Shown here piece after piece: positions 60,785-64,000 of a stretch of 64,000 nucleotides of DNA. The notes beneath the pieces are model-generated. The model ran no database searches and was not told the origin of the DNA. It saw only the letters and a program-made list of their open reading frames with translations. Numbering within the stretch: position 1 is the stretch's first letter; every line of letters starts with the position of its first letter. The DNA comes from Hermodice carunculata (Eukaryota > Annelida > Polychaeta > Eunicida > Amphinomidae): assembly GCA_964020975.1 (NCBI GenBank), contig OZ026612.1, positions 52,443,808 through 52,507,807 of the forward strand, in the 5' to 3' direction. Both the position numbers and the translations under genes were made by a program.

Positions 60785-61740
60785 TAAATATTACCTTTTC
60801 TTTGGGTGAGGGGGGTTGCTGTCAGCAAAGGGTCCCTCCAAAAATCGCTGCTGCTGTGTATTTAGTATACAGGGGACCACTGAGAACAATTTGGAACCAT
60901 TTTCAGCCTTGTCACTTTTCAAGTAGATAAATGTCGCTTCTCTCCTGGGGTAGGAGGATGGTTGCTGTGAGGGGTGGAACCCCTCCCAAAAGTGCTGTCG
61001 CTGCATATTTAATGTACAGGGTACTTCTGGGGACATTTTAAAACCATATGCAGCCTTGTCACATGAATAAATGTCCTTTTCCCTCGGGATAGGGGAGGGT
61101 TGCTGTCAGCACAGGGTCCCTCCCAAAATCGCTGCTGCTGTGTATTTAGTATACGGGGGACCACTGGGAACAATTTGGAACCATTTTCAGCCTTGTCACT
61201 TTTCAAATGAATAAATGTCACTTCTCTCCCGGGATGGGGGTGGTTGCTGTGAGGGGTAGAGCCCCCCCCCCCCCAAAAATTGCTGTTGCTGCATATTTAG
61301 TGTACAGGGGACTACTAGCAACATTTTGAACCCATTTGTAGCCTTGCCACTTTTCACATGAATAAATGTCAATGTTCCCTGGGGGTGTGGGGGGTGCTGT
61401 TAGGGGTAGGGCCTCTCCCAAAATTGCTGTTGCTGCATATTTAGTGTACATGGAGCTACTGCGGACATTTTGAAACCATTGCATTGCCACCTTTTGCATG
61501 AATAAATGCCCTTTTTCCGTGGGGATGGGGGTGGTTGCTGTCAGGGGTAGGGCCCCTCCCAAAATTGCTGTTGCTGCATATATAGTGTACAGGGGACTAC
61601 TGGGGACATTTTTAGACCATTTCAGCCTTGCCGCTTGTCACATGAATAAATGTCATTTCAGCCCTGGGGGTGGGGCTTGCTGTCGGAGGCAAAGCCCAAC
61701 CCAAAATTGCTGTCGTTTTCCATTTTTAGTCAGGAGGCTT
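60785..61740. repeat. Minisatellite, about seven units of 143 bp
   Basis: Units contain AATAAATGTC, a G-rich GGGGGTGGTTGCTGT word, CCCTCCCAAAATTGCTG, GCATATTTAGTGTACAGGGG and GAACCATTTTCAGCCTTG. They start at about 60785, 60930, 61067, 61210, 61360, 61502 and 61645. The period is not a multiple of three, so repeated peptide frames are not evidence for coding. Confidence 0.85.
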
Positions 61741-62559
61741 CTCTGGTCAATTTTGAGTTATTCCTATGGGGTATTTAAGGGTTAACGCCCCAGATGCTCC
61801 CAGGCAGCAATGCAGAAATTAAATGTCTGAGGGTCAATCCTCATATTTATCATGTCGAAGCTTTTGCCCTCTCTCAAATGAATAAATGGTCACTTACTTT
61901 TATCACCCATTTCCCAGAACTAAAACAACCATATCCATCACTTCTTCATTCATATTTTTGTACTTTTCACAACGATATTAAATCTGTGATGGGTGTTTTT
62001 TTTTTATTTATAATTCTTCAAATAATTACAGAACACAATTAAGTCCAAGACTGGTTAACAAATAAATTCTGAGAACTTTGACTGTATTTCATTTTTTTCC
62101 TTTTATTTACCATAAATTGATTCTTGTCAGCTTTGACATAATTTTAACATGGGTGAGTGTACATGTTTCAACCAGAAATTACAGACATGCAGGTATCCTT
62201 TTTCATTCAGTTTCACCCCTGTACGGGTCACTGCTGATAAGAATAATTATGACCAGAGGCACATATTTTAACCATCCATGTTGAAAGAAGATACCGCTAT
62301 TTTCCGTGTTGCAGGTGATATAAATTATTTTTAGGGCAGTTGCTACTTTCTTGTTCCAGATGGAAACACTACATTCAGTACTTCGTTTCAAAAGCAGTCA
62401 GTTCATGAGGAGCCACAGAGATACTTTCTCTGCATACCCGTGGACAATTTTGACCATCGCTTGCAACACGTGACAAAATTACCAGTTGGGGATCAGATGT
62501 AAAAATATATGAAATTGCAACAGTATTATATCCATTGTATGTGTTTTGCCAAAATATTA

Positions 62560-64000
62560 TTCCCTACTGACACTGCTGCCAGTGCTGGGGAAGGGGGGGA
62601 GAGTACTTATAGACGTTAAACTTTTTAGGATTGACGGTCTGTAATGGAGTGACCAGTTCTTATGAATTCGTCTCTTTTTGCTGTTCTTAAGGATGATGAC
62701 TTGTACAATTTCATTGAAAATTTGACATAGCTATTACATGAAAGTTGTCGAACTTAAAAAGGACTTTGGTTGCTTGATCCTTCAACTCTCCTTTTCACTG
62801 TGATGTCACAGCTGAGACTGAGCTAGGTGAAAAGAGCCCCTGCTTTCCCATTCATTTACCTGTTAAATTTCAGGATTTCACATCGCTTATTTCCACACAA
62901 GGCACTGTTGACGGGTTCCAAATTTTGGATATGAAGAAGGGAATATCTCATGTACTAAGCTGTCAAGTTTTGAAGAAATTATGCTGGCGACAATTTTGAT
63001 TTGGAATAGTTTTTTGTGCATGATTTACACACAGATATATAGGTCGCGACAGTGTGCCTTCACTTGGGTATGTGTGGCTGCAGGTCAGTTGTTCACACTT
63101 TTGATTGGCTGAGCAGTGCAAGTGCCCGGATGGTAAAGATGAGAATAAATGGACTGGATGAAAATCCCTGAGGCATAGAACTCGATGCCCAGATAGGTGT
63201 ACCTGTCTGCCACCTACTGTAAAACTTTTACACATATGTGTAATTGTTTTTCACATATGTGAAATAATCACTTATTTTACACATGTGAAGAAGATTTACT
63301 TATGTGTAGAATTGTTCCACACATATGTGAAATAAAGATACAGTTATATATATGCGTAAAACTATTTCTCATATGTGTAAACGAATGTCACATATGTGTC
63401 AGTCTTTCTCATACATGTAAAATATTCATTATTTAACTCATGTGGAAGAGATTTATACATATGTGAAATAGAATATAAACGTACGTATGTGTAAAACTAT
63501 TTAACATATGAGCGAATCTTTTGCACATACAGATGTATATGTAAAACTACTTCACGTATGCTAAACTATTCAAGTTATTGTACATATGTGAAATTCTTTT
63601 GGACATATGTGAAATTAATTATACTTATGTGAAAAAGATTTCCACATGTGTATAATTGTGGAATAAATGCTGAAACGGCTTGCCGTAAGTTTTAGATATA
63701 TTTAGTGCCAGCTTCCATGTATGGCAATGCTGGTGAAACCCATTGTGGGATAGCTGTAACCCAGCAGGGAAGCCAGACATCAAAACCAGACCATCAACAT
63801 ACCCTCAGCAATTTAGTTTCATGTCATGCCGCGAGACAGGGTCACATTGACCACCAAAAATATTCACCATATCAACCATAAACAGACTAAATTAAATCGG
63901 ACTTAAGTGCGCATCGTTGTTTTACTCGTATATATATATAATCGAGGTGAAATATGTTATCTTATAATCATATAAATATCATATCACAAAATCTGTGCTC
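62560..64000. repeat. Segmental duplication, copy B, distal blocks, with palindrome array and empty Tc1 site
   Basis: 62560-62800 matches 6120-6400, and 63180-63207 matches 6428-6452. 63222-63660 is a second CACATATGTG palindrome array, and 63660-64000 matches 8940-9260 then 10101-10130. The Tc1 element present in copy A is absent here, leaving one TA at 63977-63978. 61.75-62.56 kb has no recognised gene. Confidence 0.85.

Noticed and set aside
60791-61785. Repeated peptide frames with NTQQQRF-like words
   Set aside because: They follow a 143-bp minisatellite whose period is not a multiple of three, so the similarity comes from the DNA repeat.

Overview
The window looks like nuclear DNA of a marine invertebrate animal. 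It is AT-rich and intron-bearing, full of non-LTR retrotransposons, a Penelope-like element, MITEs and satellite-like repeats, with very few host exons. The transposon mix and the N-terminal style of the C2H2 zinc-finger gene are seen in molluscs, other lophotrochozoans, hemichordates and lancelets. I cannot resolve the phylum from sequence alone.

The main architecture is a large tandem segmental duplication with an offset of about 41.5 kb. Copy A covers 1 to about 10.13 kb. Copy B starts at about 41.48 kb and runs past the window end. Matching blocks are A 1-2265 with B 41484-43715, A 2555-3500 with B 44595-45565, A 6120-6450 with B 62560-63207, and A 8485-10130 with B 63222-64000. Each copy carries a minus-strand zinc-finger gene. 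In copy A the N-terminal exon (1181-1808) is open and has four SUMO consensus sites. In copy B the same exon (42615-43307) and its C2H2 exon (39229-40304) are decayed. The B introns and flanks have collected a MITE, a satellite, a LINE fragment, a tRNA-like SINE, a foldback element and a Penelope-like element.

Region by region: 0-10 kb is copy A, with a long-TIR MITE at 4.5-5.1 kb, a 2-kb insertion at 6.45-8.48 kb, an array of CACATATGTG palindromes and a Tc1 remnant. From 10 to 25 kb there are repeats, one candidate unknown host gene (minus strand, 13.2-15.6 kb), palindromes and an orphan hammerhead ribozyme between two (TA)n tracts. From 25.7 to 35.5 kb lies a cluster of three LINEs, one of them inserted into a PIF/Harbinger transposase fossil. 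From 35.5 to 45.6 kb are a MITE and the copy-B zinc-finger pseudogene. From 45.6 to 64 kb are a satellite, a foldback element, a SAP/SWIM-like gene remnant, a Penelope-like fossil with its own hammerhead ribozyme, a 143-bp minisatellite, and the distal part of copy B.

No operon-like or multi-gene host pathway is visible. The most informative signals are the two hammerhead ribozymes (one with an intact core, one with a changed G12), the filled/empty-site pair for the Tc1 element, the 2A-like motif in a nearly complete LINE, and the contrast between the open and decayed duplicate genes.
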